NCBI GenBank assembly: GCA_964478545.1
Contig: CAYZIS010000003.1
Coordinates: forward strand, 62,001-126,000
Length of the DNA: 64,000 nt
Direction of reading: 5' to 3'
Source of the DNA: DQWO01 sp964478545
GTDB lineage: Bacteria; Desulfobacterota; Anaeroferrophillalia; Anaeroferrophillales; Anaeroferrophillaceae
The position numbers and the translations under genes were made by a program. The notes beneath the pieces were generated by a model that worked only from the letters and a program-made list of their open reading frames with translations, did no database searches and was not told the origin of the DNA. Shown one piece after another: positions 1 to 7,242 of this stretch (position 1 is its first letter; the number at the start of each line of letters is the position of its first letter).

Positions 1-45
1 TAATCCCCTATCCTTAATCATAACAAAATGGATGAAGGAGACGTT

Positions 46-231
46 ATGCTATTGTTGAGAACAAACGAAGCGGCCGAAACCCTCGGTATTGCCAAAACCA
101 CCCTCGACACTTGGAGATCGAGAGGCGGTGGGCCTGTTTACATAAAATATGGGCGGGCCGTCCGGTATCGCCGAGAGGACCTGGAAAAATTCATGGCCGA
201 TCATATCCGTGAGAACACTTCCAGGCGCTAA
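46..231 (+). CDS. Excisionase/AlpA-like helix-turn-helix protein
   Basis: A small MerR/AlpA-type DNA-binding protein of 61 residues. The N-terminal half (TNEAAETLGIAKTTLDTWRS) is a helix-turn-helix, followed by the wing-like YIKYGRAVRYRREDLEKFM typical of the HTH_17 excisionase family. Such proteins act as recombination directionality factors or as regulators of integrase and replication genes in mobile elements. The start at 46 is preferred over the in-frame ATG at 28 because AAGGAG sits 5 bases before it. It is the first of three tightly spaced plus-strand genes (small ORF, then DUF3987 primase) and so is probably a regulator or Xis of the element. The integrase itself would lie left of the window. 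Which of the two roles it has cannot be told from sequence. Confidence 0.8.
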   Translation: MLLLRTNEAAETLGIAKTTLDTWRSRGGGPVYIKYGRAVRYRREDLEKFMADHIRENTSRR

Positions 232-233
232 CC

Positions 234-392
234 ATGGTTTATTTCATTAAAAACTGGCTGCTTGATATCGAAACCCGCCTGCTGGCCTGGCTTTTATCCA
301 GGCTGGAATCCCGGCACGGCGCCGGTGCCGACCGAAATGAGCGCAGCATCGTAAATGCTTCCAGGTTTTTAATTGAGAGGTTGAAGAAATGA
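234..392 (+). CDS. Small hypothetical protein, 52 residues, translationally coupled to the primase gene
   Basis: An ORF of 52 codons starts 2 bases after the stop of the HTH gene. Its TGA overlaps the ATG of the next gene (ATGA at 389-392), the usual sign of translational coupling. The protein begins MVYFIKNWLLDIETRLLAWL, an amphipathic, leucine-rich helix, and ends in a basic segment (ERLKK). I do not recognise a family. Its position between an excisionase-like regulator and a replication protein suggests an element-borne accessory gene. It has no obvious ribosome-binding site of its own, which fits coupling to the upstream gene. Confidence 0.55.
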   Translation: MVYFIKNWLLDIETRLLAWLLSRLESRHGAGADRNERSIVNASRFLIERLKK

Positions 393-3019
393 ACAGCGAA
401 CCGGCATGGGTGTTGACCCCTGAAACCGACGATATCATCCAAACGCTGGACTTTTTGCACCAGCCCGGGACGGTCTTTGAAGTTTGTCTGATAAATCCAC
501 AGATAAAAAAGCACCGGGCTTGGAACAATGAATTTGCCGCCGGCAAAAAGCCCATCATTGCCGGCTGGTTTAATGACCCGGTAATGGCGGCTGAAATTAT
601 CGGGGAGCTAAATGAACCGGCAAAACCGGACGGGGTTTATGTAACGCTTAACCAATGCAACCCGGCATTGCTGGGACGGGCAAATAGCCGGCTGAAGGCA
701 AATGTTGCCCGAACTACGGACAAGGATATAACCAGGCTTTGTCACTTATTGATCGATGTAGACCCAGAACGGCCAGCAGCCGTGAGCAGCAGCGACGATG
801 AAAAAGCCGCTGCAAAAGCTGTCTTAGAGGCTGTCTTTGATTACCTGAAGGACAACGGCTGGCCCGAGCCGCTACGAGGTGACAGCGGCAACGGCTACCA
901 CCTGATTTACCGGCTGGCCCTGGAAAACAACCCGGAAAATATTGCTTTGATAAAGGCAGCATTACAAGCGCTTGATGCTCTATTCTCAAATGACCAGGCG
1001 AAGGTTGATGTCAGCGTTTTTAACCCAGCACGGATAAGCAAAGTTTACGGAACCACGGCCCGGAAGGGTGACAGCACCCATGACCGGCCACACCGGCAAG
1101 CGGCTATCCTGTCTATACCTGAAGCCCCGCAGCCGGTCCCGGTGAAACTGCTGCAAGCCCTGGCCACAGAGGCCCCGGCCAGCCAGCACCAGGCACCAGC
1201 ACACAACAGCCAAATAAATACCAGCTCACGCCTGAACGTTGAAGCATATCTCAGCGAACACGGCATCACCGTCAAGCAAATCAAAACGCACGGCAACAGC
1301 ACGCTCTATGTGCTGGAACAATGCTTGTTTGATGAAACACACACCGGGGGCGAGGCAGCCATAGGCCAGACTGCAGATGGAAAACTCTTTTACCAATGTT
1401 TTCACAATAGCTGCAAGGGGCGCAAATGGCAGGATGCCCGGCAGGTTATCAGCGGGGATAATAGGTTATTTCCTGCTGTCCAGAACGGCACCATCCTTCC
1501 ATGGCCGGAAATTGTCCCTTTGCCTGAAGCTGGTAACACCGGCAAAGCAGCAGACTATGACCTTGAGTTATTGCCAGGAGCAATCAGGGATACAGCCGGG
1601 GAAGTGGCCCGCTTTGCCAAGGTTCCGGTTGTGTCACCCGCGATTGTCGGCCTTTCAGTTATTGCAGCAGCGATAGGCAAAAAGGCCCGAGTCATTGAAC
1701 GGCCTGGCCTTGAACACCACCCTTCATTGTTTTTTGCCCTTATAGCGGCAAGCGGCGAGCGCAAAAGCCCGATATTTAAAAAAATTACTGTACCCTTTGA
1801 AACGTGGGCCATTGACCAACTGGAACATTATGAAGAGCTGCAACGCGAGGCAAAAGCCAGCAATATAGTTACTGACGCGGCAATATCCGGCGTAAGGGGC
1901 CGGGCAAAAGCTGATGATGTCGACCTGGAAGCTATCACCAGGGATATAAGCAAACTTGAAGCCCGGCGAATCAAGGAACCACCATTTCCCAGCTTATTCA
2001 CCACCGACACCACCGAACAAAGACTTTTTCAAAAGATGCACGATAGAGCCGGCGCTTATGCTGTCATGAGCGGCGAAGGCAGGCCCGTTATTGATGCCAT
2101 CCTGGGAAAATATTCCGGTGACGGCACCGGGGATGCCTTATATCTCGCCGGGATCAGCGGCGACACGATCACCAGGGACAGGGTGGGGGGGGACGCAGGA
2201 CCGGAAGAACGCATAATCCGTGACCCATGTCTAAATGTTTGCGTCTATATTCAGCCTGACAAATATCAGGAAGCGTCTACCTGTCCGGCACTACGAGCCA
2301 GCGGTGCACTTGCCAGAATATGGCCGGTTCATCTACCGTCATTGGTGGGGGACAGGATGGAGGCAAGACACGAACCAGGACTGAATGATGCTGTCATGCA
2401 GAAATTTTATGATCTTGTCAGTAAAATTCTGAGAACCAGCCCGCCAAAAAATGAAAGTACAGGGATTGATTGCCACAAAGCCAAGCTGTCAGACGAGGCA
2501 GCAGAAGCCCGGAGGGTGTACCATAACACCATCGAAGCGCTGATGGCTGAAGGTGAAGACTTGGAAGATGTTCGGGACATTGCCAGCAAGGCCGTTTCGC
2601 AGACGGTAAAGCTGGCCCTTGTGCTGCACCTGGCCGAACAGCCGGCCTTGCTGCAAGAACCGACAAGTACAATCAACCTTGATACATGGGCTAAGGCCCA
2701 AGCCCTAGGGACATACCACCTACAAGAAGCCGTCCGAGTTCAGCGGATGGCCGATGAGGACAAAGACACAAGCCAGGCCCGCCGACTGCTGGAATGGATA
2801 AAGCGGGAAAATCTCAAGGAAGTAACAGGAGCCGTTCTTATGCAAAACGGACCACGGCCACGCATGAAGGCGGCAGAAGCCCGGACATTGTTGGAATTGT
2901 TGTCTGATTATGGCTATCTGGCACCCCAAAAGCGGCCAGAACGTCGAAAACCTGTTTACCTTGTCAACCCACTAATTAGCCAAATTAGCCAAAATAGCCG
3001 GGGTAGCCATGGAAAATAA
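389..3019 (+). CDS. DUF3987 primase-helicase-like replication protein
   Basis: A large protein of 876 residues. The first ~250 residues carry signatures like those of archaeo-eukaryotic-type primases: an acidic LLIDVDPERP motif near residue 120 and GDSGNGYHLIYRL near residue 165 (metal-binding DxD and the SxH-like motif). From about residue 395 it matches the DUF3987 region of phage and plasmid replication proteins, with GERKSPIFKK near residue 455 acting as a P-loop-like element and a conserved GEGRPVIDAILGKYSG block. Family knowledge puts such proteins in phages, plasmids and integrative elements as combined primase-helicase or replication initiators. It begins inside the ATGA overlap with the 52-residue ORF, and its end overlaps the next ORF by 11 bases. 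It is probably the replication protein of the element next to tRNA-Leu. Confidence 0.8.
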   Translation: MNSEPAWVLTPETDDIIQTLDFLHQPGTVFEVCLINPQIKKHRAWNNEFAAGKKPIIAGWFNDPVMAAEIIGELNEPAKPDGVYVTLNQCNPALLGRANSRLKANVARTTDKDITRLCHLLIDVDPERPAAVSSSDDEKAAAKAVLEAVFDYLKDNGWPEPLRGDSGNGYHLIYRLALENNPENIALIKAALQALDALFSNDQAKVDVSVFNPARISKVYGTTARKGDSTHDRPHRQAAILSIPEAPQPVPVKLLQALATEAPASQHQAPAHNSQINTSSRLNVEAYLSEHGITVKQIKTHGNSTLYVLEQCLFDETHTGGEAAIGQTADGKLFYQCFHNSCKGRKWQDARQVISGDNRLFPAVQNGTILPWPEIVPLPEAGNTGKAADYDLELLPGAIRDTAGEVARFAKVPVVSPAIVGLSVIAAAIGKKARVIERPGLEHHPSLFFALIAASGERKSPIFKKITVPFETWAIDQLEHYEELQREAKASNIVTDAAISGVRGRAKADDVDLEAITRDISKLEARRIKEPPFPSLFTTDTTEQRLFQKMHDRAGAYAVMSGEGRPVIDAILGKYSGDGTGDALYLAGISGDTITRDRVGGDAGPEERIIRDPCLNVCVYIQPDKYQEASTCPALRASGALARIWPVHLPSLVGDRMEARHEPGLNDAVMQKFYDLVSKILRTSPPKNESTGIDCHKAKLSDEAAEARRVYHNTIEALMAEGEDLEDVRDIASKAVSQTVKLALVLHLAEQPALLQEPTSTINLDTWAKAQALGTYHLQEAVRVQRMADEDKDTSQARRLLEWIKRENLKEVTGAVLMQNGPRPRMKAAEARTLLELLSDYGYLAPQKRPERRKPVYLVNPLISQISQNSRGSHGK

Positions 3020-3066
3020 AAATAAAAAATACCCCCATACCCTGGCTAAACTGGCTAATTTGGCTA
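2977..3066 (+). repeat. Iteron-like cluster: four TAGCC repeats facing three GGCTA repeats, all at 9-bp spacing
   Basis: TAGCC occurs at 2977, 2986, 2995 and 3004, exactly 9 bases apart. The inverted form GGCTA occurs at 3044, 3053 and 3062, again 9 bases apart. The two arrays form a broken palindrome (arms TTAGCCAAATTAGCCA and TGGCTAATTTGGCTAAA) across the junction between the DUF3987 gene and the next ORF. Regular spacing in both arms suggests a protein-binding array or an origin (iterons), or a strong RNA hairpin. Because 9 is a multiple of 3, the arrays also encode short tandem peptide repeats (SQISQNS-like and AKLANLAK-like). A purely coding origin is therefore possible. Confidence 0.6.
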
Positions 3067-3422
3067 AACAAACCCTAAATCAAGCAAAAAATAGGGAACC
3101 AGCCCGAATGTCCGCCAATGATGACGTTATCTTTCAACAAGGGCAACAGGAGGCAGCAAAGCACGTTTCATCCATCCTATCCGGCTTATATCAACAGATC
3201 ACCCCGTCCGCGTGGGAATGGCTGAAGATCAACCGGCCTGAATGGGTGGCGAAACGAAATGAACTTGAGAACCAAATTGACGGGCACTTTCTGAACGATG
3301 AACGAAAAGCAGGACAGGAAGCTTTCTACCGTCTGGTGGAGCATTTGAAGACTGCACCCATTGACGAACTATCAAGCCGGATTGCTAGGCAACTTGACGC
3401 AGGAGGGCGAGCATTCATATAG
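3009..3422 (+). CDS. Hypothetical protein (137 residues), 3' end possibly frameshifted
   Basis: Starts at an ATG that overlaps the end of the DUF3987 gene. The first 35 residues are lysine/asparagine-rich and partly encoded by the GGCTA repeats; a second methionine at residue 34 (near 3108) is an alternative start. The middle is mostly helical (QQGQQEAAKHVSSILSGLYQ, then PSAWEWLKINRPEWVAKR). No family is recognised. The last residues (LDAGGRAFI) stop just where a different frame continues as the end of an HNH nuclease. The true protein may therefore have been longer before a one-base shift in the GGAGGG run at 3401-3407. Confidence 0.55.
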   Translation: MENKNKKYPHTLAKLANLAKQTLNQAKNREPARMSANDDVIFQQGQQEAAKHVSSILSGLYQQITPSAWEWLKINRPEWVAKRNELENQIDGHFLNDERKAGQEAFYRLVEHLKTAPIDELSSRIARQLDAGGRAFI

Positions 3423-3501
3423 AAACACACAGCTTGCGTGTCGGAAGTGCAACAGAGAGAAGGGAGCGGAGAAGATTGGACAACTTAGGTTGTTTGGGTA
3501 A
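3403..3501 (+). pseudogene. C-terminal remnant of an HNH endonuclease
   Basis: In the frame beginning near 3403 the sequence reads EGEHSYRNTQLACRKCNREK, then GAEKIGQLRLFG and a stop at 3499. This is the second half of the HNH fold: the histidine, the NTQL asparagine, and the zinc-binding Cys-x2-Cys followed by Asn (CRKCN). The first half (DHIxP) is not found upstream in the same frame. The preceding ORF ends LDAGG in another frame, so removing one G from the GGAGGG run would join LDAGG to EHSYRNTQ. It is either a frameshifted HNH-containing gene or a scrap left by recombination. HNH genes are common next to phage-type replication genes. Confidence 0.6.
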
Positions 3502-3612
3502 TAATAACGTGTACTTACCCCCGCCCATCGCATTCCTGACGCTTTTTCTCTTTCCGTAAACCGAGCTGGGGTCACAATTTAGCGTCCGAGAAATATGAAA
3601 TAGGGGTTGAAA

Positions 3613-4194
3613 ATGAAAGTTGAAACCAAAAAATTGAAATTGTCTAATATCAAATTGAATCCTGACAATCCCCGGACAATCAGCACAAAGGACATGGACC
3701 GGCTCGTCAAGTCATTGCAGGAATTCCCGGAAATGATGGAGCTGCGGGTTCGCTTTATAGATAAAGCCGCAGATTATAAAAAAGTAAGCGGGATATATGC
3801 GATTTTTAATTCCATTGACGACCGTGTTTATATCGGCAGTGCTGTTTCAGTAGCCCGAAGGATTTGGCTTCACAAAACAGACCTGAACGCGAACCGGCAC
3901 CACAGCCAACACCTACAGAATTTTTATAATAAATATGGGAAAGATTCTCTGGGGTTCGCTTTCCTTTGTGAAACCGAAAAAGTGAAGGAATCTTTAATAG
4001 GAATGGAGCAACACTTTTTAAATTATCTTAAACCAGCCTTCAATATTTCCCCGACTGCAGGGTCAAACATGGGGACAAAAAAGGCCCCCGATTTCTCAGG
4101 AGCCACAGCCCCATCTTCCATGGAAGGGGAGGCGGGGTATAGTCAATCTTTTAATTTCACAGTATACTTTCCATCCTCTCTAAGTCCCGAGTAA
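3613..4194 (+). CDS. ParB-like N-terminus fused to a GIY-YIG homing-type endonuclease
   Basis: The ATG at 3613 is chosen over the TTG at 3607 because AGGGG lies 6 bases upstream. Residues 1-45 match the start of ParB/Spo0J-like nuclease domains (LNPDNPRTISTKDMDRLVKS, then LQEFPEMMELR). The match stops at ELR, where the family would continue PIV. From there the sequence is a GIY-YIG domain: SGIYAIFNSIDDRVYIGSAV, the catalytic arginine in ARRIWLH, and a glutamate helix EQHFLNYLKPAFN. The C-terminus after GSNMG is unrelated and overlaps the convergent gene by 52 bases. The chimera looks like a homing endonuclease inserted into, or recombined onto, a parB-like element gene whose remainder is missing. 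Activity is plausible because the GIY-YIG core is complete. Confidence 0.7.
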   Translation: MKVETKKLKLSNIKLNPDNPRTISTKDMDRLVKSLQEFPEMMELRVRFIDKAADYKKVSGIYAIFNSIDDRVYIGSAVSVARRIWLHKTDLNANRHHSQHLQNFYNKYGKDSLGFAFLCETEKVKESLIGMEQHFLNYLKPAFNISPTAGSNMGTKKAPDFSGATAPSSMEGEAGYSQSFNFTVYFPSSLSPE

Positions 4195-4562
4195 CCAACA
4201 ATGGCACCAAGAGTAACTCTATAGCTTGCTATAGCAGATGATTGAGTATTCGGAATGATCAAAGTTTCGACTTTTGATTCGCCGGATCGAATATGTGACA
4301 CCATGTCTTCTGCTTTTGCCAAGTAGTTTCCTTCCTTGTCATATACTTCTACATCAATCGCCCAATGTTTAATATTATCAGGTGTGCTGTTGATAAACCT
4401 AACGTCCATTCTCGCATGAGACGAAAGACTAGAACTCATGTACAGCTTAAGGACCTCAACTTTCAGGGTTCCGCCCTTTGACTGAGCCATCGCTGGACTT
4501 ACAAAAAAAACAGTTAAAAGAATCAATAAAACAAATTTTAATGCTAAAATTACAGTCCGCAT
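4143..4562 (-). CDS. Secreted hypothetical protein
   Basis: The start at 4562 follows AGAGGT and yields a clear signal peptide (MRTVILALKFVLLILLTVFF, cleavage after AMA). The longer 154-residue reading would bury the signal behind 15 residues. The mature part (about 110 residues) is beta-rich (TLKVEVLKLYMSSSL, DVRFINSTPDNIKHWAIDVE, VTLGAIVGYSG) and resembles small periplasmic beta-sandwich proteins, but I do not recognise a family. It runs convergent to the GIY-YIG ORF and overlaps its last 52 bases, which supports the view that the tail of that ORF is not native. Confidence 0.65.
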   Translation of the reverse strand: MRTVILALKFVLLILLTVFFVSPAMAQSKGGTLKVEVLKLYMSSSLSSHARMDVRFINSTPDNIKHWAIDVEVYDKEGNYLAKAEDMVSHIRSGESKVETLIIPNTQSSAIASYRVTLGAIVGYSGLREDGKYTVKLKD

Positions 4563-4787
4563 TTGACCTCTTTTCAATCTGATAGAGTAAAGTAATAGTT
4601 TTTGCATTACACCATAATCCCTTCCTAGATTATTGGGAGAAAGGCAAAAGGCTCAAATCGAACCTTCAGGGCGTTACCGCTTCCGGCTTCCATGACCAAG
4701 TTTATTATAAACAACAAAACCCATAACGGAGAGCCTCCCGGATTTGAATTTTAAGCTTTTTTGGAATATACCCCTTGTACAATCATG

Positions 4788-5042
4788 TCAAGAATTATTC
4801 ACCTTAAAACCGACCCCTGAGGATGCCCCACAAGGCACTTTCTCTGAAGGGATAGGATAGATATACCCCCTGGTCGTTTTGTTTGCCACCTGGTAGATTG
4901 CTTCTCGATTTTCGGTCTTAGTTTTAGAGTGGTTTGAAACCACCCTTAATTCTGCTAGATCGGCTTTAAGCTTCTTAACCTCTATCGGAATGATTTTCCG
5001 GCCCCGTATAACCCCGCATAATTCCCCAAATTCAGTTTTTCA
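4788..5042 (-). pseudogene. Unidentified ORF remnant without a start codon
   Basis: On the minus strand an open frame of about 80 codons runs from a TGA near 5045 to a stop at 4788, with protein-like composition (GELCGVIRGRKIIPIEVKKL, then KADLAELRVVSNHS and a GYIYPIPSEK segment). No ATG or credible GTG/TTG with a ribosome-binding site is visible. It is best seen as the 3' part of a gene that lost its beginning, or as a short gene with an undetected start. I recognise no family. The rest of the 4607-5130 gap shows nothing I can name. Confidence 0.3.
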
Positions 5043-5129
5043 ATTTTGCACCCACAAACAAAAAGCTTACACTCGGTTTCCGGAAAGGGAAAACCCATAC
5101 TTTTTGCCCCCCCACTGTCTGACAGCCGC

Positions 5130-5507
5130 CTAAAGACTCCACCCCGTAACACGCCCATCCTGAACATAAACGTATCGTCGTCCAGCGCTACCGACAAGGG
5201 TTTTGTAGATATACTGCTTAGTTTCACGTCCGCCTGACACATGTCGATTAATTTTCGACAGTACATACCTATCGGCGAACATAGAAGCCACCGCTCCTAC
5301 CCATTTCGGGTGCGGTCTCACTTCATCCATTCGCCCCCATGATGCCAGCAGCGCGGCCTCTGACATCCCGGTCGCTATATTTCTCCATTTTATCAGCTCT
5401 TGCTCGCGCGGCGTGAACTGCGTCAAGTCTATTGGCGGATACATCCAGCTTGTCGCACATCCTCCCATCAATAAAACAAACACAATGCCGATCATTACTT
5501 TTCTCAT
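5130..5507 (-). CDS. Small lipoprotein
   Basis: A 125-residue protein with a textbook lipoprotein signal (MRKVMIGIVFVLLMGGCATS), giving a lipidated cysteine at residue 17. It starts after AGGAG. The mature part contains WRNIATGMSEAALLASWGRM, the helix-plus-G[MW]xxxxxxxxWG pattern seen in small outer-membrane assembly-like (SmpA/OmlA-type) lipoproteins, and a C-terminal RRYVYVQDGRVTGWSL strand pair that fits the same fold. The exact function is unknown. It is transcribed opposite to the element's replication genes and may be a cargo gene. Confidence 0.75.
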   Translation of the reverse strand: MRKVMIGIVFVLLMGGCATSWMYPPIDLTQFTPREQELIKWRNIATGMSEAALLASWGRMDEVRPHPKWVGAVASMFADRYVLSKINRHVSGGRETKQYIYKTLVGSAGRRYVYVQDGRVTGWSL

Positions 5508-5658
5508 GAGTGTTTCTCCTCAACAGATTTTTTGTTGAATGAAAGTCAACGGGGGGTACTGGCGGCTAAGATAGCGGATATAAACCATGGAGATAACCGG
5601 TATTCTTTAGACCCGCCTCAAGGCGGACCTAAAACCTCACAACCACAAGCCGCTGAAA

Positions 5659-5676
5659 TGTGGAAAATTTTCCACA
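5659..5676. promoter_or_regulatory. 18-bp perfect palindrome made of two DnaA-box-like halves
   Basis: TGTGGAAAATTTTCCACA is a perfect 18-bp palindrome. Each half (TTTTCCACA) fits the relaxed DnaA-box consensus TTWTNCACA, so two boxes lie back to back. It is about 40 bases upstream of the small ORF at 5715 in an otherwise non-coding stretch. It could be an initiator-binding site of the element, or an operator for a symmetric repressor. Confidence 0.45.
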
Positions 5677-5714
5677 AATGGAAGGGAAAAAAAACCCGGC
5701 AAATTTAAGGTGAC

Positions 5715-5972
5715 ATGAAAAAACAATTTCCTTCATGCCCTGTCTGTGGGCGGATGCTTGCCGAAAAACAAGCTATTCAGGATGAGGCAAACCGGAAAAG
5801 AAGCGAGGCGGCGAAAGAACAACCACGGACAGAAGACGGTACAAGGTTGGCAGAAAAAGACCAGGTAGTCCGACAGAGTGTCGGATCACCTGATAATCAC
5901 ACACCGCCAGCGACCAAAGCCAAAGCCAAGGCATCAAAGACAAATGCCGGTGCGGTAGCTAGAGCGGGATAA
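5715..5972 (+). CDS. Small hypothetical protein with CPVCG motif, probably truncated
   Basis: 85 residues starting after AAGGTG. The N-terminus has Cys-x2-Cys (CPVCGRMLAE); the rest is charged and low in complexity (NRKRSEAAKEQPRTEDGTRL, KAKAKASKTNAGAVARAG). The AKEQPR...VGQSV-type stretch and the ending KTNAGAVARA look like the region leading into a helix-turn-helix of larger ParB-like or phage replication-associated proteins. The ORF may therefore be the surviving front of such a gene. This is a resemblance from memory, not an alignment. It is followed at once by a terminator-like hairpin and then by tRNA-Leu, so it marks the element's edge. Confidence 0.5.
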   Translation: MKKQFPSCPVCGRMLAEKQAIQDEANRKRSEAAKEQPRTEDGTRLAEKDQVVRQSVGSPDNHTPPATKAKAKASKTNAGAVARAG

Positions 5973-5985
5973 AAACAGATTCGAG

Positions 5986-6016
5986 AAAGGCTCCTGAGAG
6001 ATCGGGGCCTTTTTTG
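5986..6016 (+). terminator. Rho-independent terminator after the 85-residue ORF
   Basis: AAAGGC (5986-5991) pairs with GCCTTT (6007-6012), with extra pairs inside the stem and a T-run TTTTTT at the 3' side. It lies 14 bases after the stop codon of the ORF and is well placed to end transcription before tRNA-Leu. Confidence 0.65.
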
Positions 6017-6116
6017 TGTGCTCTTACATTTTCACAAAACACTTACAATGTACTTACACGTACCTTCCAAGAATAAAAAGGATTACGATCTGTTTGCTGT
6101 AACTATGCGGAATGAT

Positions 6117-6203
6117 TGGTGCCTGGAGCCGGAATCGAACCGGCACGGTGAAACCACCGAGGGATTTTAAGTCCCTTGCGTCTACCAATTCCGCCATCCA
6201 GGC
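6117..6203 (-). tRNA. leuZ: tRNA-Leu (anticodon UAA)
   Basis: Reading the minus strand, acceptor stem GCCTGGA (6203 side) pairs with TCCAGGC, followed by the discriminator A and an encoded CCA (6119-6117). The anticodon loop CTTAAAA gives UAA, and the T-loop GGTTCGATTCC is present. Its 87-nt length with a long variable arm is right for a class II leucine tRNA. It is the last of three tRNAs after pgsA. The gene's 3' end faces the putative element at 1-6016, and tRNA 3' ends are common integration sites. Confidence 0.95.
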
Positions 6204-6246
6204 GTTAACCACTGATAAAATAAAGAAATCGCTTAAATCGGACTAT

Positions 6247-6357
6247 CCGAGGCCAGAGGCCTCGGTGTTACACCCGATTTATGGCTACGCCACCGCGATT
6301 TCAAAAGCATTGCAAGGGCAAAACCGTCTACTTCTTACCGGGCCCTAAGGACCCGGT
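6247..6357. other. Two strong hairpins in the spacer between tRNA-Leu and tRNA-Cys
   Basis: The 190-base spacer holds CCGAGGCC-AGA-GGCCTCGG (6247-6265, an 8-bp perfect stem) and ACCGGG...CCCGGT followed by TTTT (6337-6360). The second could terminate plus-strand transcription. On the minus strand, along which the tRNA operon is read, both would appear as structured RNA between the two tRNAs and may guide processing. No gene is seen in this stretch. Confidence 0.4.
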
Positions 6358-6392
6358 TTTGGTGTTAGAATAAACCTGAAGGAAAGTAGAGT

Positions 6393-6466
<74 letters not shown>

Positions 6467-6511
6467 ACCATAAAAAAATCAGCATATGGAATGCTGATCA
6501 GCCACCTGAAT

Positions 6512-6586
<75 letters not shown>

Positions 6587-6661
6587 CCTTGACTGTCAAA
6601 TTCTTGAAGGTTTTTAAAGGATTATTCTCCAAAAGTCAACAGAAAAAACTCACCGGTATTT

Positions 6662-7240
6662 TCATTCCTCTGGTCCATTAAAATATGGCAAGGCCTTATC
6701 AAAATACTGATAGCCGGTCCACCAGGTCAGTCCCAATGCCATCCAGATGAAGATTGTTCCCACCACCTGGGCGTCAATGCCAAAAAGAGGGTAGTGAATC
6801 GTTAATGCCACTACTGCAACAATCTGGAAGATTGTCTTATATTTTGCCAAATGACTTGCATCGATAATGACTCCATGCTCAGCTACGACCGCTCGCAGAC
6901 CGGTAATTGCTATCTCGCGACAGAGTATTAAGCAAACAATCCATGCCGGTACCCGGCCCAGAAATACCAGCATCACCATGGTGGTAACCAGCAAAATCTT
7001 ATCGGCTACCGGATCCAGCAATTTTCCGAAAGAAGTAACCAGCTGATACTTTCTAGCCAGATATCCATCAAGAGCATCAGTTACGGCCGCGGCAATAATG
7101 AGCAGAGCGGTAAAAAAGTTTATGATCCGTGAATCAAAATAAAGCAGGAATATCAGCAGTGGAACTACTGCAATACGAGAAAAAGTCAGAATATTCGGCA
7201 AGTTTCTCTTTTGGGAAAAAAATTCTAATATTTTAGCCAC
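6662..7240 (-). CDS. pgsA: CDP-diacylglycerol-glycerol-3-phosphate 3-phosphatidyltransferase
   Basis: Integral membrane enzyme of 192 residues that makes phosphatidylglycerol phosphate from CDP-diacylglycerol and glycerol-3-phosphate, the committed step to phosphatidylglycerol. The CDP-alcohol phosphatidyltransferase signature is complete: D55-x2-D58-G-x2-A-R-x8-G72-x3-D76-x3-D80, in DALDGYLARKYQLVTSFGKL followed by LDPVADK. Several hydrophobic helices surround it. Length is normal for the family. It starts 2 bases after the ihfB-like stop, so the two genes are co-transcribed, and is followed by tRNA-Gly, tRNA-Cys and tRNA-Leu. Confidence 0.95.
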   Translation of the reverse strand: MAKILEFFSQKRNLPNILTFSRIAVVPLLIFLLYFDSRIINFFTALLIIAAAVTDALDGYLARKYQLVTSFGKLLDPVADKILLVTTMVMLVFLGRVPAWIVCLILCREIAITGLRAVVAEHGVIIDASHLAKYKTIFQIVAVVALTIHYPLFGIDAQVVGTIFIWMALGLTWWTGYQYFDKALPYFNGPEE

Positions 7241-7242
7241 AA

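Noticed and set aside
2977..3066. CRISPR array
   Set aside because: The repeats are only 5-6 bases with 9-base spacing and no spacers; there are no cas genes in the window.
4560..4607. 15-residue upstream extension of the secreted protein
   Set aside because: The signal peptide and AGAGGT favour the internal start at 4562.
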